Shown: in pieces, positions 41,129-41,317 of the stretch | Position numbering within the stretch: position 1 is the first letter of the stretch | Layout: every line of letters starts with the position of its first letter | DNA from: CAYYWP01 sp050176585 | GTDB lineage: Bacteria; Desulfobacterota; Binatia; HRBIN30; CADEER01 | Direction: 5' to 3' | NCBI GenBank assembly: GCA_050176585.1 | Contig: JBFXHX010000034.1 | Coordinates: 1 to 41,317 of the forward strand | DNA: 41,317 nt | Program-made: the position numbers and the translations under genes | The notes under the pieces: generated by a model | What the model was told of the DNA's origin: nothing | The model's input: only the letters and a program-made list of their open reading frames with translations | Databases searched by the model: none

Positions 41129-41317
41129 GCCACGGCCTCTTCGCCGTGTACGCGGCTGATGTAACGCATGAAGACTTCCTCGAGAGTGCCGTGCTCGGTA
41201 AGGTGTTCGATGCGGTCTTCCACCGCCACGCGCCCCTCGTTGATGATCACGACCTTCTGACAGATCTGCGTGACCTCTTGCAGGATGTGCGTCGAGAGGA
41301 TGACGGTGCGTTCCGCG
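41125..41317 (-). CDS. ABC transporter ATP-binding protein, C-terminal fragment
   Basis: The last 63 codons are visible; the rest lies off the right edge. The fragment begins RTVILSTHILQEV, which contains the H-loop His after the Walker B region, then VVIINEGRVAVED and a C-terminal tail EEVFMRYISRV, as in ABC-2 type ATPases. The TGA overlaps the permease ATG. It supplies ATP hydrolysis for the exporter formed with the next genes. Confidence 0.9.
   Translation of the reverse strand, partial: AERTVILSTHILQEVTQICQKVVIINEGRVAVEDRIEHLTEHGTLEEVFMRYISRVHGEEAVA

Noticed and set aside
1..41317. CRISPR arrays, prophage genes, transposases, rRNA and tRNA genes
   Set aside because: I saw no regularly spaced identical repeats, no integrase or transposase coding sequence, and no tRNA or rRNA sequence patterns when reading both strands.

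Overview
This is a very GC-rich bacterial window in which GTG and TTG starts and ATGA-type gene overlaps are common. Two runs of exactly 100 N (16244-16343 and 36021-36120) mark it as a scaffolded draft or metagenome assembly. Signal peptides, an Lgt-type lipoprotein enzyme, polysaccharide genes, FG-GAP/VCBS propeller proteins ending in dockerin-like modules, CoxL-family subunits and a wax-ester synthase-like gene fit an uncultured Gram-negative of the old 'deltaproteobacterial' kind (Binatota, Myxococcota or Desulfobacterota). That placement is inference; no rRNA or tRNA gene was found.

Region 1 (1-13289, minus strand) is a surface-polysaccharide locus. In order of transcription it holds a GT4 glycosyltransferase, UDP-GlcNAc 2-epimerase (wecB), GDP-mannose 4,6-dehydratase (gmd), a SAM methyltransferase, a second GT4 enzyme, a methyltransferase with a coiled-coil stalk, a small unknown protein, a double GT4 fusion, a multi-spanning GT-C-type enzyme and the start of a Gfo/Idh/MocA sugar oxidoreductase. 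Together they could make and activate sugars (including a GDP-mannose-derived one), assemble a glycan and methylate it.

Region 2 (13290-16343, plus strand) has a VKOR-DsbA disulfide-forming fusion and then dnaA, preceded by two DnaA-box-like sites and hairpins. dnaA runs into the first assembly gap.

Region 3 (16344-24722, mostly plus strand) is the most unusual part. Five secreted proteins lie almost back to back. Two are seven-bladed FG-GAP propeller proteins (one with two propellers) with Thr/Pro-rich stalks and a Cys-TM-Arg C-terminal anchor. One is a propeller protein ending in a dockerin-like Ca-binding pair, one joins a cohesin-like domain to a dockerin-like pair, and one is a cohesin-like protein with the same stalk and anchor. 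This reads as a possible non-cellulosomal cohesin-dockerin surface assembly. A strong intrinsic terminator closes the cluster. A small DUF5658-like membrane protein sits inside it on the opposite strand.

Region 4 (24723-29379) holds lipid and envelope housekeeping genes: fabI, lgt, a short-chain dehydrogenase, a WS/DGAT acyltransferase and a YhbY-like RNA-binding protein. Imperfect palindromic repeats sit before fabI and lgt; a related copy lies in region 5.

Region 5 (29380-37229) has two molybdopterin-binding (CoxL/XdhA-type) subunits in tandem without their FeS and FAD partners, a Gfo/Idh/MocA oxidoreductase, the second gap and hisC. Region 6 (37311-41317, minus strand) is a Gld-like ABC exporter operon: ATPase (partial), permease, GldG-like protein and DUF4340 protein.
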